Below, in pieces: positions 22,181 to 34,506 of a stretch of DNA of 64,000 nucleotides (positions within the stretch are counted from its first letter, which is position 1; every line of letters begins with the position of its first letter). The notes beneath the pieces were generated by a model that searched no databases, had not been told where the DNA came from, and saw nothing but the letters and a program-made list of their open reading frames with translations. Position numbers and translations under genes: made by a program. This DNA comes from Gonatopus flavifemur. Its lineage: Eukaryota > Arthropoda > Insecta > Hymenoptera > Dryinidae. The stretch lies in NCBI GenBank assembly GCA_018340375.1, contig JAFFJZ010000041.1, positions 186,001 to 250,000 on the forward strand, read 5' to 3'.

Positions 22181-23172
22181 CCCTGGTGAAAGAAGCTCGC
22201 CCCTTGAATTCTATTAGAAAAAAATTAGTCAATAGGAAATAAGGTGTGCTTTTGTCAATTACCTCATTGTTTCCTATTACTTTGATCAAAATTGAAAATT
22301 TGAAATTCGATAGGAAAATATGTAAAAGCTCGTTGAATCCCATTGAATAATTAGTGCTCAACGATTTCTATGGGAATAGAATGGGTATCCAATGATATCA
22401 AACAATTTTATCAAAAAACAAAGGTTCGATTTCAAAGTTCAGAACTGTGATAAGAAACCATCATTCAAAATTGGGTAACCAATAGTAGTCATTCAAGCCC
22501 TTTTATAATTCTTGGATTCATTATTTTCAATTCGACTCATGAATCGTCAGAAGTGCCATCTCGTGGACCACCGAATAAGTTCTTATTTGTTGTCATTCGT
22601 TTCCATAGGACTAACTTTATCAAGGATATGAGCATTATGAAGGATTTAAATTATTTTCAAAAGTAACGGGACCATAGAAACGGATGAAAATAACCGACAC
22701 CTTCTCCCGTCGATCACAAGATGTCACTTTTTTTACAATGCGTGCTCTAGAAAATAACTGATTTCAGGATTATAAAGGGACCTGAGTATAGCTACTGATT
22801 CATCAATTCCGAACGATGAGTTCTTATCGCAGTGTTGAACTGCAAAAGTGAACCTTTATTTCGTGGGGCGACACGAGATATTTGAAAATCGATTCCAAGT
22901 GGCCATTGAATTGATTCGAAGTACAACACTCTGGAAAACATATTAATGAAAAAATTATTCTGAATCTATTTATGATTGATTTTCATTCTAAGGATTGAAT
23001 GATGAAACAAATAATGGGATTTAATGATCTCCCACATATTTTCCTATTGAATTCCAATTATTTTAGACTCCAAAAATGTCAAGAGAAAATAAAGTGGAAC
23101 TGACAAAAGCACACCTTATTTTCTATTATTTGTTTTTATTCTAATAGGATGTAAGGGGTCTCTTTCACCAGG
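22181..23172. mobile_element. Long CCCTGGTGAAA element, intact copy (992 bp)
   Basis: CCCTGGTGAAAGAAGC at the left, CTCTTTCACCAGG at the right. The arms share AAATAAGGTGTGCTTTTGTC and its inverse (CAAAAGCACACCTTATT). No open frame of note. Used here as the reference for the broken copies at 11388-13540 and 52449-54766. The last terminal base and flanks are diverged, so the duplication cannot be read. Confidence 0.85.
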
Positions 23173-23317
23173 CTGGACACTTATGGATAAATTCTCATCT
23201 CAGTAGAGAAAAATCTCTGTATTTGCTTACATTCTCTGAATCTTATGCACTGATATTGTTCAGAAAATTAGATATAAATACAGGGGAGGGAAGTGGGCTC
23301 CCATTAGCAGCAACCTC

Positions 23318-23533
23318 ATGTTGCTGAAGTTGGAATCGTTTTTCGAAACGAAAAAACAATTCAAACACACGTTATCTGAAGAATAATCGGTATTTATCCC
23401 CACAAATTCACTTTTTTGAACTGAAAACTACATTTGGAGAACGTAATGAGAGATTTTGAGCCTCTAACAGCTGAGAATTTCGTTATTCGATGACCAATTC
23501 TTTTCAATAAACGATTCAAATTCCAGCAACATG
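23318..23533. repeat. 'GAATCGTTTAT' inverted-repeat element
   Basis: ATGTTGCTGAAGTTGGAATC at the left; GATTCAAATTCCAGCAACAT at the right. The rest of 23173-24643 contains only AT-rich sequence and no gene. Confidence 0.7.
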
Positions 23534-24643
23534 CAACCTCCATGCGTTGGGACCTGGCGAACGTCTACTCTTTCATTGACATCCTAGAATCTGTTGATCA
23601 TTCGGATACCCCTTATTCTGTTGATCGATTTGATTCTTGCATCAATGAAATGGTGGAGGTCTAATGTCTGCTATGCAGATTGGAATCGATTATGAATAAT
23701 CGACAGAGTAGTTCAGTTTCTGTTGCAGATAAACCAGGATCAAGGACTGGACCAACATGCATTGAAAGTGTTGATGCCGAAGAAGCACGGATCAAGATGC
23801 TCCGAGTCGAAATATTGCCTCTACTTTGCTGCTAATAATCCTCTTTTCAGTAGGAGCATCAGATAGGAAAATAGAAGCTGTTTCAAAAAGATATCATCTC
23901 CGACTTTGCCCCTAAAAGTGGTAGAAATTTCCTATTTCACCACTTGTAGGAGCAAAGCAGATGGAAGGTTTATCTCCTACTTTGACCCTACTGCCTCTAC
24001 ACGGAGAATGATACAGCCCGAAAATATGACTTTTTTTCATCCTTTCAGTAAACTAGGAATAGAAAGATTTATAAAATGAATTTTTACATGAGAATACGAA
24101 AGATTACGAATGCTGTAGAAAATGTAATGGGTAGGATTGAAATTTCATACTCACAGTTTGTTTGAAGTAATCGTAAGCTTCCGTATTTCCATGCACAAAT
24201 TCATTTGATAAATCATCCTATTTCTGGTTTACAGGAAAATGTTGAAAAAGTTATATTTTGATAATCAAGCTTATGCGTCAGTGCCAGTCAATAAGAAAGA
24301 ACTTGAGTGATTATTTGATAATTTTGTTGTGAATTTCCTCTTATAATCTTTTTTGGGTACCCTATTTTTCATACACTCAAATAAATCATTCATTCAAAAA
24401 AGAAACCTCATAGATATTCGTTTAGGTAAAAAAATTTCATTTGATTCCAAAAATATTTCATTCCATGAAACGAATGAGTGTTTATTTGAATGAAATGCAT
24501 ATTTCATTTCAATCAAGTAAAATCATTAGATTCGTATTCGAATGGGAAATTTCTTGGTTCAACCGACATAATTTGAATTACATTTTCGAATTGATAGAAA
24601 ATGCGCTTTATGTAATATTATTATTAAAAAAATCCAACACATA

Positions 24644-24900
24644 CGCTGAGAGAAAAAATTTTCGGGAACTATCAAATATTTAATTGAATAGTCGCAACAA
24701 AATATTGATTTGAATGAAGTTTTATTGAATCAACAGAATATTCATTCGATCGAACAAATATTTAATATTGTGCAAAATATTATGTCAATGAAAATGGATA
24801 CTTGATCGATTCAACGAAATTCCATTCAAATTAACTAACCATTTCATTACGAGTATTCAAGTAAAGATTTCAATGTTTCCAAGAATTTTTTCTCCCAGTG
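24644..24900. mobile_element. 257-bp CGCTGAGAGAAAAAATT hairpin element, TSD TA
   Basis: CGCTGAGAGAAAAAATTTTC at the left, GAATTTTTTCTCCCAGTG at the right, TA on both flanks. The interior is ATATT/AATAT-rich with inverse arms. Confidence 0.8.
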
Positions 24901-25087
24901 TAGAATAATCAGGTTCTATGTAGGAGCAGTAGATTGTGGAGTAGGGAAATAGAATCAAAAAATATCCGGAGCGGGAAAGTAGGACCAAGTAGTTTTTGAA
25001 GCGTGGAAGGAGGAGCAATTTCAGTGACTGGATCGACAAAGCAGGAGCAAAATTTCGACTCGGGTGCCCACGAAATACCCACTACTA

Positions 25088-25285
25088 CACAGTAAAAAAT
25101 TTTTCGTCATTGTGTAAAGTGTTAAAAGTTGTGTGTAGAATATTTAACATTCCAGAGTGTTGATTCAACACGGTCGTGTTTTTTTTGTTTGCGTTAACAA
25201 CGATTGTGTTGAATCGACACTCTAGAATGTTGAATATTCTACACACTTTAACACTTTACACAATGACGAAAAATTTTTTACTGTG
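25088..25285. mobile_element. 198-bp CACAGTAAAAAATTTTTCG hairpin element, TSD TA
   Basis: CACAGTAAAAAATTTTTCG and its exact complement at the right, ending TTTTTTACTGTG, TA on both flanks. The arms are nearly perfect over about 90 bp each (GTGTAAAGTGTTAAAAGT and inverse; CAACACGGTCGTGTT near the centre). Confidence 0.9.
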
Positions 25286-25814
25286 TATAACAACGGTGAA
25301 TGCTCAACAATTATTTTTTACTTTCTTGTCTTTGAGGAAGTCTTACGATTCAAAATCCGTAAGATTTATTATGATACGTTGAAAAGTGATCGAGTTAGAC
25401 CGAGCTTAGTGTTGAAAAACATTGATCTGAAAAAATGAGTGCCTTTTATTGTTCTTCTCGATACCCATCAAAGATATAAAAACAAATCGTGGAGGGAGAC
25501 TCTGATTGATTTTTCAAGACTTATCCCCATGTATTTTCCAATTTTCGAAATTCCATTTTTTTATTTTGACATGCGATGTCACCGCTTGGACAATACTTTT
25601 ATCACGGTTCGAGCGCTCGGCGAGTATCTTCTTCCCGTGGGCTCATTTTAGAATCGCCAGGCTAACACTACACTGTGAAAAAAATTTCGGTAAGTTTACC
25701 GAAAATATTCGGGAAGCAATTAACCCGAACTTTCGGTAAAATTGCAAATTAGTATTGGGATTATTGGGAATAATTTTAAATGTATTCGGTGATTTTACCG
25801 ATTACTTTCGGGAA

Positions 25815-26053
25815 CACGGAAAAAAGAAAACACTACTGGTTACTGTGAATGACAGCGATCGGTTGAAAAACAAATGAAAACACGCGTGGATAGTGAGGAT
25901 TAGCGCGATCACAGTGATGGGTATTGTAATGAAATGCGTCAACGCTGACTGGACAGTAATGAGGACTGAGAAACGCAGTACTGCATAGAATGAATTTGAG
26001 TTTCAATGTATTTTTGTGATTCACATTAACCATTGCTGTTTTTTTTTTCCGTG
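25815..26053. mobile_element. 239-bp CACGGAAAAAAG element nested in another, TSD AA
   Basis: CACGGAAAAAAGAAAACACT at the left, TGCTGTTTTTTTTTTCCGTG at the right, AA on both flanks, inside the element at 25671-27113. Confidence 0.8.
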
Positions 26054-26348
26054 AATGATATGAACTCGAGTAACTTGAAATTACCGAAATAGGATGGTAA
26101 TTTTACCGGTTATCCTCGGGAAAGATATGGAATTGAATGGCTCAAAATTGCCGAAATGGTGTGGTGAAGTTACCGAAATCCTCGAATTTTCTGCAGTTTT
26201 GTATCACAATTCACATGTACTGGAAAATTATTGCTCAATAATATTCATAAAAATTTTATTACGCGAACTGATTTCGCATATTCTTTGTGTTTCAAGATCA
26301 CTGAGGAACTTGATCACTCATCTAGATGAAGATGAAAATCATACCTAC

Positions 26349-26425
26349 CTAGCGGGATTCGAACCTACATTCCCACCTGCCTACCGACTGAAACCTAAGA
26401 CCTAACCGCTGAGCTATGGCGCGAC
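26349..26425 (-). other. tRNA-like module inside a hairpin element
   Basis: Read on the minus strand: ATAGCTCAGCGGTTAGG (good A-box and D-arm) and, about 35 nt on, GTAGGTTCGAATCCCGC (perfect B-box/T-arm). The spacing fits a tRNA. The bases outside cannot pair as an acceptor stem, so it is tRNA-derived rather than a tRNA gene. It is the best preserved of the five modules in the window. Confidence 0.6.
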
Positions 26426-27240
26426 ATGCTGGATAGCCACCCTGGAGCTCCACATATGTTTCATATTTAGAATACACAAAAAGATAGACATGGTTTGAAT
26501 TTTCAGTTACATTTGGTAAATTTTCAGGACCGTGCTAACAAAATTGTCCCTGCCATTACGTTTTTTTTCAAAACTCGAAATTTTTTCCAAGTCCTCTCAT
26601 GGATTACAAAATCTTTCCCTACAAACTTCGGTAAATTTACCGTAGTTGTTTGGAGAAAATCCACCTGGAAATTTTTTCCAAGTCCTGATTCCAAATAAAG
26701 GGAGAAGTGAAAAAAAAATTGTTTTTCCCATATGGACCATTCGATTCTAAATCTGTTGAATCGGATAAGAAACTTGTCCCTGCCAGTACGTTTCTTTTTC
26801 AAAACTCGGAATTTTTTCTATAAGTCCTGGTTTAAGATAAAGGGAAACATGGAAAAAAATGTTTTCCTCGTATAATTCATTTGATTCCAAATCTTCTGAA
26901 ATGATTAAAAAACCTGTCATTACGAGTAGTTTTTTTCCACCTCGAAATTTTTTCTAATTCCACATATCATGGACAAAAATTTTCCCGAACAACATCGGTA
27001 AAATCATGGTACCTTAGTTTTACCGAACTATCTTCGGTAAAACTTTTTACCGAACCAGTTTTAGACGATTCCCGAAGGAAAGTTCGGTAAATTTACCGAT
27101 TTTTTTCACAGTGTAGTAATTAGAATCAAATCTTAATGGTGAAAACTTTTGTTAGAACTAAATTAAGGTAGTAGTTCTCAGTTCTGTTTCCTTACGTTTC
27201 GTAAATTTGTGCTACATTGTTGGAACAGTGCGTGCCGATA

Positions 27241-27373
27241 CCCTGATTGAGCCGATTGATTCTCATTGATTCCGATGTAGAAAATCGATTTAAACCCATC
27301 AATGGGTTTGAATCAGTTTTCTGCATCGGAATCAATCAGAATCAATCGGTTCAATGAGATTCTTCATGCAGGG
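27241..27373. mobile_element. 133-bp CCCTGATTGA hairpin element, TSD TA
   Basis: CCCTGATTGAGCCGATTGAT at the left, TCTTCATGCAGGG at the right, TA on both flanks. The arms carry CATTGATTCCGATG and CATCGGAATCAAT, with a central AAACCCATCAATGGGTTT palindrome. Confidence 0.85.
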
Positions 27374-29202
27374 TATTCATGTCATAGCGAATAAGTTTAT
27401 AACAAACTGTGACGACACTAGACGTGCGTATATATTCCATATGAAATCTAGTACTCGATAGATTACAAAACAATTCCCGAAGATGTGTGTGTGTGCTGTT
27501 CACGCACTCGAAACCTTGAATAATCATTACTTTCTTCTACTCGTATTTGTAGCATTAAATGCCACTGAATTGGATATCAAATTTCGAATAGCTGTAATTG
27601 TCAAAGGAAAGAAAAACAATTGTGGAATCGAAGTATCGATTCAAACGTTTCAGATGTGATCATTTCAACTAAATTCTGAACTTTGTGATAGTCATTTCAA
27701 CTGAATTCTGAACTTTGTGATATCAAGAGGTGATAGTTTCATGATTATCTAAAATGAGTGAAAGTTTGTTTTTGCGATGAACCAATCTCTTCCGATTCTT
27801 CTTTTCCTTACTTCCTCTTCACAGTGCTCGAAAATATTTAAATAAGAATGACGATTAAAATATCTGAGACTTCGAATTCTCAAACTAAGAAACGAAGGGT
27901 TGTTTCGCGTTGTGAGAGTATTTCAAATTTATAAACATATCTGAAGTGGAAATTCATAATAATTCATCATGATTTGCAGGAAACTTGAGAATTCTCTAGA
28001 AAGAATAATATCGTAAATCGTTCGAAAATTATTTTCTGTTTGTTCTTCCTCGGTTTTGTTCCACTGTAGGAGTCTGTACCGAAAAATATATATTTAATTC
28101 AAAATGATGGACTGAAGTTGATTCTCCCTCAGTCTAAATATTGTAATAAAATATCGCTGCAGTGTTATGTTCCGAGTAGAAATTAGTTCCGAATAATAAA
28201 AAAAGAAAAAAAAATAGAAATTGATAATAAAAACTGTAGTAAGGGCAATGTCGAATCAGTGACAGCAGGGGAAGTGTAATTGAACGTCCCAATATCGATT
28301 TTGGTTGGCCCGTTGAAAGTGCCTGAAATGTTCGAAAAGAGATGGGGACAACAACCCAACCAGAAATTTACAACAGACGCAGTACTGCACCAGTACTCTC
28401 CAAAACTGGCAGGGTACTGGCATTTGTCTGGAATGATAACGCTTTTCTGTACTGGGGATTGAATACTCATACTATTATTCGCAATCAGTGCAATGCCTGT
28501 ACTGGATCGGTACCTGGCTGGCATTAAGCTCTCAGTACTGGTTTATCAGTATTTGTATTTCTATGTATCCAGTACTGATTCCGTACGTGTTGGCCAAGTG
28601 TTTAAAACCCAATACTGGCACTGTACTGCACCCGTTGTCAATATTGACATAATTCGGATTTTCCTGATTGGGAACCGTTACGAAACGAAAAAGAAAATCC
28701 ATTTATCTTCGCTTAGCGTCGGTTCTAGGCCCAGCCGCTTTCCGAACATTTCCGGATACCTTTAACAGAGTATCTTTACAGTACCAATGTTCTTGCAGCA
28801 AGAGAAGTCTCAAAGTTGTCTTTAAGAACTCTCATTTTTGAGATATCTTTGATATCTAGAAGTCTTTGTTCTATCTGGATAATTAATTACTGCTTTCAGT
28901 GTGAGCTTCCAGATTGGAGTCACATCCTTGATTGAAAAATCTCATTTATTCCGATTCAATTTCCGAAATTCCAATTGAAACCGATCGATACCAATCGAAT
29001 TTGGATAAAAATTCTGCAGGTTCAATAGGAATTCATCGGAATTGATAGGATTTCTAAACCGGATATCTGTTCGCACTTTTTGTCCTGCAGAAACAATTTG
29101 TTATTCTCAAAGAGGGAGGGAAGGGAGGAGGTTCTGAATTAGAGGGCCTAAAAAAATAATTGAATCAAGCAAGCTTCTTGGGATATTTTCACGTATATAA
29201 TA
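27374..29202. other. Intergenic with a CAGTACTG-rich patch
   Basis: No gene seen. Between about 28370 and 28670 the words CAGTACTG, GTACTGG and CCAGTACT recur about a dozen times in both orientations, suggesting another foldback element of about 300-450 bp whose ends I could not fix. Confidence 0.45.
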
Positions 29203-29260
29203 CCCGACTGGAAATTCAGTCACATTTGATCAGATTAACCCAATTGAATTTCTGGTCGGG
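29203..29260. mobile_element. 58-bp minimal hairpin element, TSD TA
   Basis: CCCGACTGGAAATTCAGT at the left and AATTTCTGGTCGGG at the right with TA on both flanks. It is little more than its two arms. Confidence 0.75.
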
Positions 29261-29317
29261 TAGGTTTCAATGATTATCCGCCGTAGCAAAATTTATATTA
29301 AATTTCAATGGATTATG

Positions 29318-29569
29318 CACTGAGAGAAGAGTTTATTTGTATTTAATAAATCTTGTTTTGGATACGGCGAAATAAATATTTATTACATACAAACATGACT
29401 CATTATCCTCAGATAAGGTTTAATAACAGTTAAAAAATGTCATACGAAGTTTTGTAACAGCTAATAAACTTCATTTATAGTTATAAAGCCAAGTTTACGT
29501 GGAAAAAATATTTATTTAGCCGTATCCAAAGTAAGCTTTATTAAATACAAATAAACTCTTCTCTCAGTG
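29318..29569. mobile_element. 252-bp CACTGAGAGAAGAG hairpin element, TSD TG
   Basis: CACTGAGAGAAGAGTTTATT and its exact complement, TG on both flanks. The next inner block (TTGTATTTAATAAA...TTTGGATACGGC) also pairs, giving arms of over 60 bp. Confidence 0.9.
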
Positions 29570-31271
29570 TGGGTTCCGATAAACGTTGTTCTTTTTTATC
29601 AGGTGTTGCATAAAATATCTGCGAGTTGTAATTTTTGCTATCTAGGTTTTCCATACGATACGTTACAAAATCACTTGATTCAATAAGTTTTTCACAATTT
29701 ACTACAAAGATTGCCCATCATTAAAAAGATTGGATCTTCGAACTTTGAAAGTCGGTTAATGGACGGTGTGCAAGGCCAAACTCGATTGCGTGGTAGAAAT
29801 GGTAATGATCGATCATGTGAAGTAACACGTAAGAAGACTGAAAAACTGAATGAAAAACTTCAAAGAGGTTGTCTTTCAATTACGAATAGTTAGAACGTTC
29901 ATGAACTTCATATCCTTCTACTATCACTCTCCTCGCGACCCTCTCGATCTCCTCTAATTATACGTTCTAACGATAATTATCATCGATTCATCGGTGTCAC
30001 ACACTTTTTCTCTTACCGTTGATTACACTTTCCAAAATTTAAGATCGATCGAACTCTACACGATTGTGTGTCGTATTTCATTCAATCGAAATCGGAAACT
30101 GCTTTACGAAATCCGGTTTGAGAGAATCTTCATTTTAATATTCAAATCACGCACTTGTAATGTCATCTTTTATTCTTCATCTGCATTATTACATACCTGA
30201 AATTGAAAGTGTTTTGTCGTGGATAATATGAAAAATGAATTTATCTTGAGGGATAGTTATTTCAATTGATACATTTATAGATTTAGTTGATAATCTATGA
30301 ATCGTATGATCCATATCATCAGCAATTGATGTCAACTTTGAAAGAAATCTTTAGAAGACATAACAGTTTTCATAACTGCATGAATTACGTCATTTAGCGC
30401 AAGGATGTTCTAATGGTAAAGAAAAAACAATATCCAAAATAAAACTAAATTTCCCGCATTTCACAATTATTCAAAACTCTTCTAGGCCGTTGTAGGGGCA
30501 ATATCGAAGTACGTACGGGGGAATACTTTCACTTTGTCGTGGCCATGGAGAAAGGGAAGACGGTGAGAGTATCGTGAACACACAGAAGAATATTATTAAG
30601 TGAGATTGAAGGCGCATACGAATACGCGTCGTGGCGCAACTATTATAATTCATATCATAATACGTGTTTCTGGAGTTCTGGAACAACGCACCAAAATCAT
30701 GACGACCAGATATCATTCTGTGAGTAAATGGAAAGTACAATTACACATATGCTAACGTGAATCATTTCTGAATAATGGTATATTTGTTTATTCTTTTTGC
30801 ATTTCCAATCATCATTCCTTCGTGCGAACGTAATGGATGAAACTCAATGAAATTCTTGGAGAATGAAAAATAGTGGCCAGTGATGATCGTATTGGTACTT
30901 TTTTCAATACTTTTGAATATCGTGAACGAGAGTTCAGCTACCATAGCGCAACCAAAGGCACCTAATTTCCAATATTTTGAAAGGTAAGGCAAATGAAGGG
31001 ATATCAAATAATGTGTAAAAAAGAAAAGGTATATCATTTTGGATACTCCCGTTGATTTAAATTGAATAGTCAGATTTCGAAGAATACCCAATCGATTTCA
31101 AATATTGATTGCAATCAATTTTTTTCATTTTTCCTTACACGAAAAGACCGAGTTCATTAATATAAAAAAAATGACTGTCAATGTAGGGAAAAAGAGGATC
31201 ACTGAAGAATATTCGCAGTAAATTTACCATAAGTTGATAGTTTCACTGTGAGAAATAAAAATAAGGGTAGA
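29570..31271. other. No gene assigned
   Basis: AT-rich sequence. Two minus-strand frames (30474-30740 and 30762-31091) are longer than average. The first contains MRLQSHLIIFFCVFTILSP, which looks like a signal peptide, but it stops after about 48 codons with no supporting splice signals that I trust. I do not call genes here. Confidence 0.4.
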
Positions 31272-31525
31272 CCCAATAAACATTTGATTTCTCAAGATAT
31301 GTTTTAGATATGTTTAAGATGTCTTATGCGAAACTTTTAGATATCTCAAAGATAACTTTTCGTATCTTGAGATATCTTAAACATATCTTACGTCTCTTAA
31401 AACGTCCAAGACATGTTTAAGATATCTCAAGATACGAAAAGTTATCTTTTAGATGTCCAAAAGTGTCGCATAAGACATCTTAAACATATCTAAAACATAT
31501 CTTGAGAAATCAAATGTTTATTGGG
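31272..31525. mobile_element. 254-bp CCCAATAAACATTTG hairpin element, TSD GA
   Basis: CCCAATAAACATTTGATTTC and its exact complement, GA on both flanks. The arms match almost perfectly for about 65 bp and contain repeated AAGATAT/ATATCTT words. Other AAGATATCTT patches at 8800-8945 and 57650-57780 may be relatives. Confidence 0.9.
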
Positions 31526-31720
31526 GAGTGTTGCAGACCCGAAGGTCCGATGTACCGAATTGCAGAATCCCGAATTATTCCTAGACGTTACCACTCTCTA
31601 AATTTCTAAGAGTGAAATTCCCACTCCCAATTTGGGGTGGATTGTGCTTTCACTCTTTAAGAGTGATAAAATCACTGTAATGGAGTGAATCTCTTCACTT
31701 TTTCAACTAGAGTGAAAAGT

Positions 31721-32605
31721 CCCGATCAAACAAAACCTCAAAGGATCCCTCATAGGAACCCTCGAGGGTTCCCAGATAGGATCCCATAAGGGTTCCCCTG
31801 GGAATTTGGCACAAACATTTTTTGCCTGGGACCCATCTGGGAACCCTTGTGGGACTTTATATAAGATATTGTATTCAACATAGAATCTTATAATTGGTCA
31901 AAATTTCTTGAAATTTCATGCTTTCCGTATATACTTGTGAAATAAATTTTCAATTAACCCAACTGTGAATAAAATTAATTTATATATAATTGAACTTGGG
32001 ATTTCTAAAATATTGAAATGAACAAATTATGAGAAGGTACGTGCAATTATTCATCCTTGAAATTATAATGCCATTCAAACTTGAGGGGTATCTCTAGTTT
32101 CTCTATTTTCACTTGAAAAGGTATTAAATATTTCCATCATCAAAATTCAGGGTAGCGTTATGATATTAGAGTTTACACCAGGTGAAATCAATATCGATAA
32201 TGTCAGGTCACTGCAATTTTTATTAAATCCTTATAATCAAACTGTATTTTTTCGAATTGAAATTACAAATATATATTTTATATTTATCAACATATTTAAT
32301 TTCAAGTATTTGTTTTTACAATACAAAAGTACGTTAAATGAAAATGTATGTTAAGCTGTACCATTGAATTTTACACATTTCAAACTTCATTCACGTCAAC
32401 TTCAGAAAAATTAGACAGATTGAAACATGAACATGAATTATTTTGCACCACTGAAAATTGCTGTCAGATCCACTGAAAAAATAGTTGCCAGAGCTATCAA
32501 AAAGATATCAATTATTGGTAAACTAATGTAACACATTTTTAGGAACCCTCATGGGAACCATCGAGGGTTCCTATGAGGGATCCCTTGAGGTTTTTTTTGA
32601 TCGGG
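31721..32605. mobile_element. 885-bp CCCGATCAAACAAAACC element, TSD GT
   Basis: CCCGATCAAACAAAACCTC at the left, GAGGTTTTTTTTGATCGGG at the right, GT on both flanks. Next to each end lie repeated GGAACCCTCGAGGGTTCC and GGATCCCTCATAGG-type self-complementary words. The middle is plain AT-rich DNA. Confidence 0.85.
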
Positions 32606-33130
32606 GTGTCATTCGTAATTAAAGAGTGATTCATAGTTCACCCGTTTAAAGATTGAAATACTACCTTTCTTAGAGTGAAATATCCAAATTTATTTATATT
32701 CAATCGACGCTTCAAAATTATTTGAAGACTCAACGTCTTTTGAGTGACGACGCGAGAAATATATGATTCAAATAAAAAAATTCCTTCTGTCCACACTGCG
32801 GGATGAATTCTTTACCGGAGGTAAGTACAATAATGTTACTGTAAAATTTTCCAAGCTCTTACAATACATCTCGTATACACGTAATCCAACAGTATTGAGG
32901 TTAGAAAATTACATAGGTTGAAAATTTTTCAAAGTCAAACTCAAAATCTACTCACTGGCATATTATTGATAAAATATTCAATATTTTACACATTCATTAC
33001 TAATGTTAGATTGATTCAAACATTCATTAGGTCTCATTTGGTCATTATTCTCACATACTGGTCCATAGGAAATCGAACGAGGTACCCCACATACACACTT
33101 GTTACAACTTTGTCGTTCGTCCAAACAAGT

Positions 33131-33200
33131 GTCGATTTAGCTCAGGTCGGTTATGTAGGTCAGATTATAAGTAGGTTCTCTAGCGGTTCGATTCCCTCAA
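33131..33200 (+). other. tRNA-like module inside the composite element
   Basis: GATTTAGCTCAGGTCGG (A-box) followed about 35 nt later by AGCGGTTCGATTCCCTC (B-box). Between them GTAGGTCAG and GTAGGTT recall the middle parts of the modules at 26349 and 34920. Confidence 0.5.
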
Positions 33201-33532
33201 AGGTGATGCATAATTTCTCTCACTGCAATAAGTGATTCAGGAACATGCGGAGTTAAGAATGTGTGAGATACACACAAATTCTTTTTTTTTATCCTCTCCA
33301 CAAAAGTAATAAAAATTCTTAACAGATTTCACCTGAAAGACATATTAAAAAATCACTCGCATTTGGAGTGAGACTTTTCACTCTTAGATATGCGGTGAAT
33401 ATTGTCAGTCTGATAACTCCAACTCCAACATAGAGATATGTAATATCACTCTTCACAACAGTGAAGTTTCACTCTAATAGGACAGGCTCACTTCTAGCTG
33501 TCTAAAGAGTGAATTCTCACTCTAAAAGAGTG

Positions 33533-33746
33533 CACTGAGAAAAGTGAACTGTAACCATTACCATGCGAAAATAGTAGTTGAATGACAGAATCAGGTTATT
33601 TGGTATCCATCTTCATGTAAATGGTAACCATTCCCATGTGCATGAACATTGCTACGATTCTCTATAGTATCCGAAACCAAATTCGCGAAGTTGTCCCCCA
33701 ATTACTATTTGTACATGGTAATCATTACATTTCACTTCTTTCAGTG
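33533..33746. mobile_element. 214-bp CACTGAGAAAAGTG hairpin element
   Basis: CACTGAGAAAAGTGAACTG at the left, TTTCACTTCTTTCAGTG at the right. The arms carry GGTAATGATTACC-like sequence. Flanks read TG and TA, so the duplication is imperfect. Confidence 0.75.
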
Positions 33747-33829
33747 TAGAATTTCACTCTTTAGGCAGCCAGAAGGGAACCTATCTTTCCGTTCGAGTGG
33801 AAATCTCATTCTTTCCAATTTAGAGAGTA

Positions 33830-34096
33830 CACTGAGAAAACAGATATCCTGAAAATTACCATAATTTATGGATTTTCAGCGCTGGTCTGACCCGAGTCGG
33901 AATATTCACTTGCACGAATATCTAAAAGTACCATAATTTCTTGGACTTTTCAGAATAAGTATGGTACCTTCCTTATAAAAGTCCCAGATATTATGGTACT
34001 TTTAGAGGTTTGTTCAGGTAAATATTGAGACTCGGGTCAGACCAGCGCTAAAAATCCATAACTTATGGTACTTTTTAAGATACCTTTTTCTCCGTG
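33830..34096. mobile_element. 267-bp CACTGAGAAAACAG hairpin element, TSD TA
   Basis: CACTGAGAAAACAGATATCC at the left, TACCTTTTTCTCCGTG at the right, TA on both flanks. The arms share CAGCGCTGGTCTGACCCGAG and its inverse. It sits exactly at the right end of the composite at 31594. Confidence 0.85.
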
Positions 34097-34187
34097 TAGA
34101 GAGTAATCATCTGACAATTCTATTCAAAGTTACTAAAAATCTTACGGGACTGTGCACCTTCGGGATCCTCTTTTCCCCTAAATTGAC

Positions 34188-34403
34188 ATGTTGCTGAAGT
34201 TTAAATCGTTTATTGGAACGAATTTGTGCTCGAAAGACTCGATCTTCAGCTGCTGGAGACTAGAAATCTTGCATTAAATCTATCAAACCATGTCTCCAGT
34301 TGCAATGAGGTGATTCAAGGCGGAAAAAAAACTATGGTTCATCAGATTATGTGAGTTCCAATTTTCGTTTCATTTCTAGAAACGATTCAAACTTCAAGAA
34401 CAT
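34188..34403. repeat. 'GAATCGTTTAT' inverted-repeat element
   Basis: ATGTTGCTGAAGTTTAAATC at the left and GATTCAAACTTCAAGAACAT at the right; same family as 23318-23533 and 42143-42335. Confidence 0.75.
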
Positions 34404-34506
34404 GAGATTGACAGTCATTTTTCTAAAGATTAAAGATAAATTGTTTATTATTAATAAACTCGATCTTTCCGTGCATAATGATCACAAAAATTCTTCGAAG
34501 CAATCA

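Larger units (their letters stand above)
25671..27113. mobile_element. 1.4-kb CACTGTGAAAAAAATTTCGG element, TSD TA
   Basis: CACTGTGAAAAAAATTTCGG at the left, CCGATTTTTTTCACAGTG at the right, TA on both flanks. Both halves contain many GGTAAATTTACCG or TTACCGAA units in both orientations, so the element is iterated as well as inverted. It holds a nested CACGG element (25815-26053) and a tRNA-like module on the minus strand (26349-26425). The minor frames in it are not genes. Confidence 0.85.
31594..33829. mobile_element. Composite ACTCTCTAAATTTC element with insertions
   Basis: ACTCTCTAAATTTC at the left and CCAATTTAGAGAGT at the right, with many TTTCACTCTT/AGAGTGAAA units near both ends, as in 17403-17676. 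Inside are a separate element with its own GT duplication (31721-32605), a tRNA-like module (33131-33200) and a CACTGAGAAAA hairpin (33533-33746). Boundaries of the outer element are approximate. Confidence 0.65.

Noticed and set aside
26349..26425. Functional tRNA gene
   Set aside because: A- and B-boxes are good, but the 5' and 3' flanks cannot pair into a 7-bp acceptor stem.
30474..30740. Minus-strand frame with a signal-peptide-like stretch
   Set aside because: Only about 25 residues follow the hydrophobic part before the stop; no reliable splice sites or neighbouring exons. Could be real but I cannot support it.
30762..31091. 109-codon minus-strand hydrophobic frame
   Set aside because: No receptor or enzyme motif recognised; long frames of this kind occur by chance in the gene-poor stretch.
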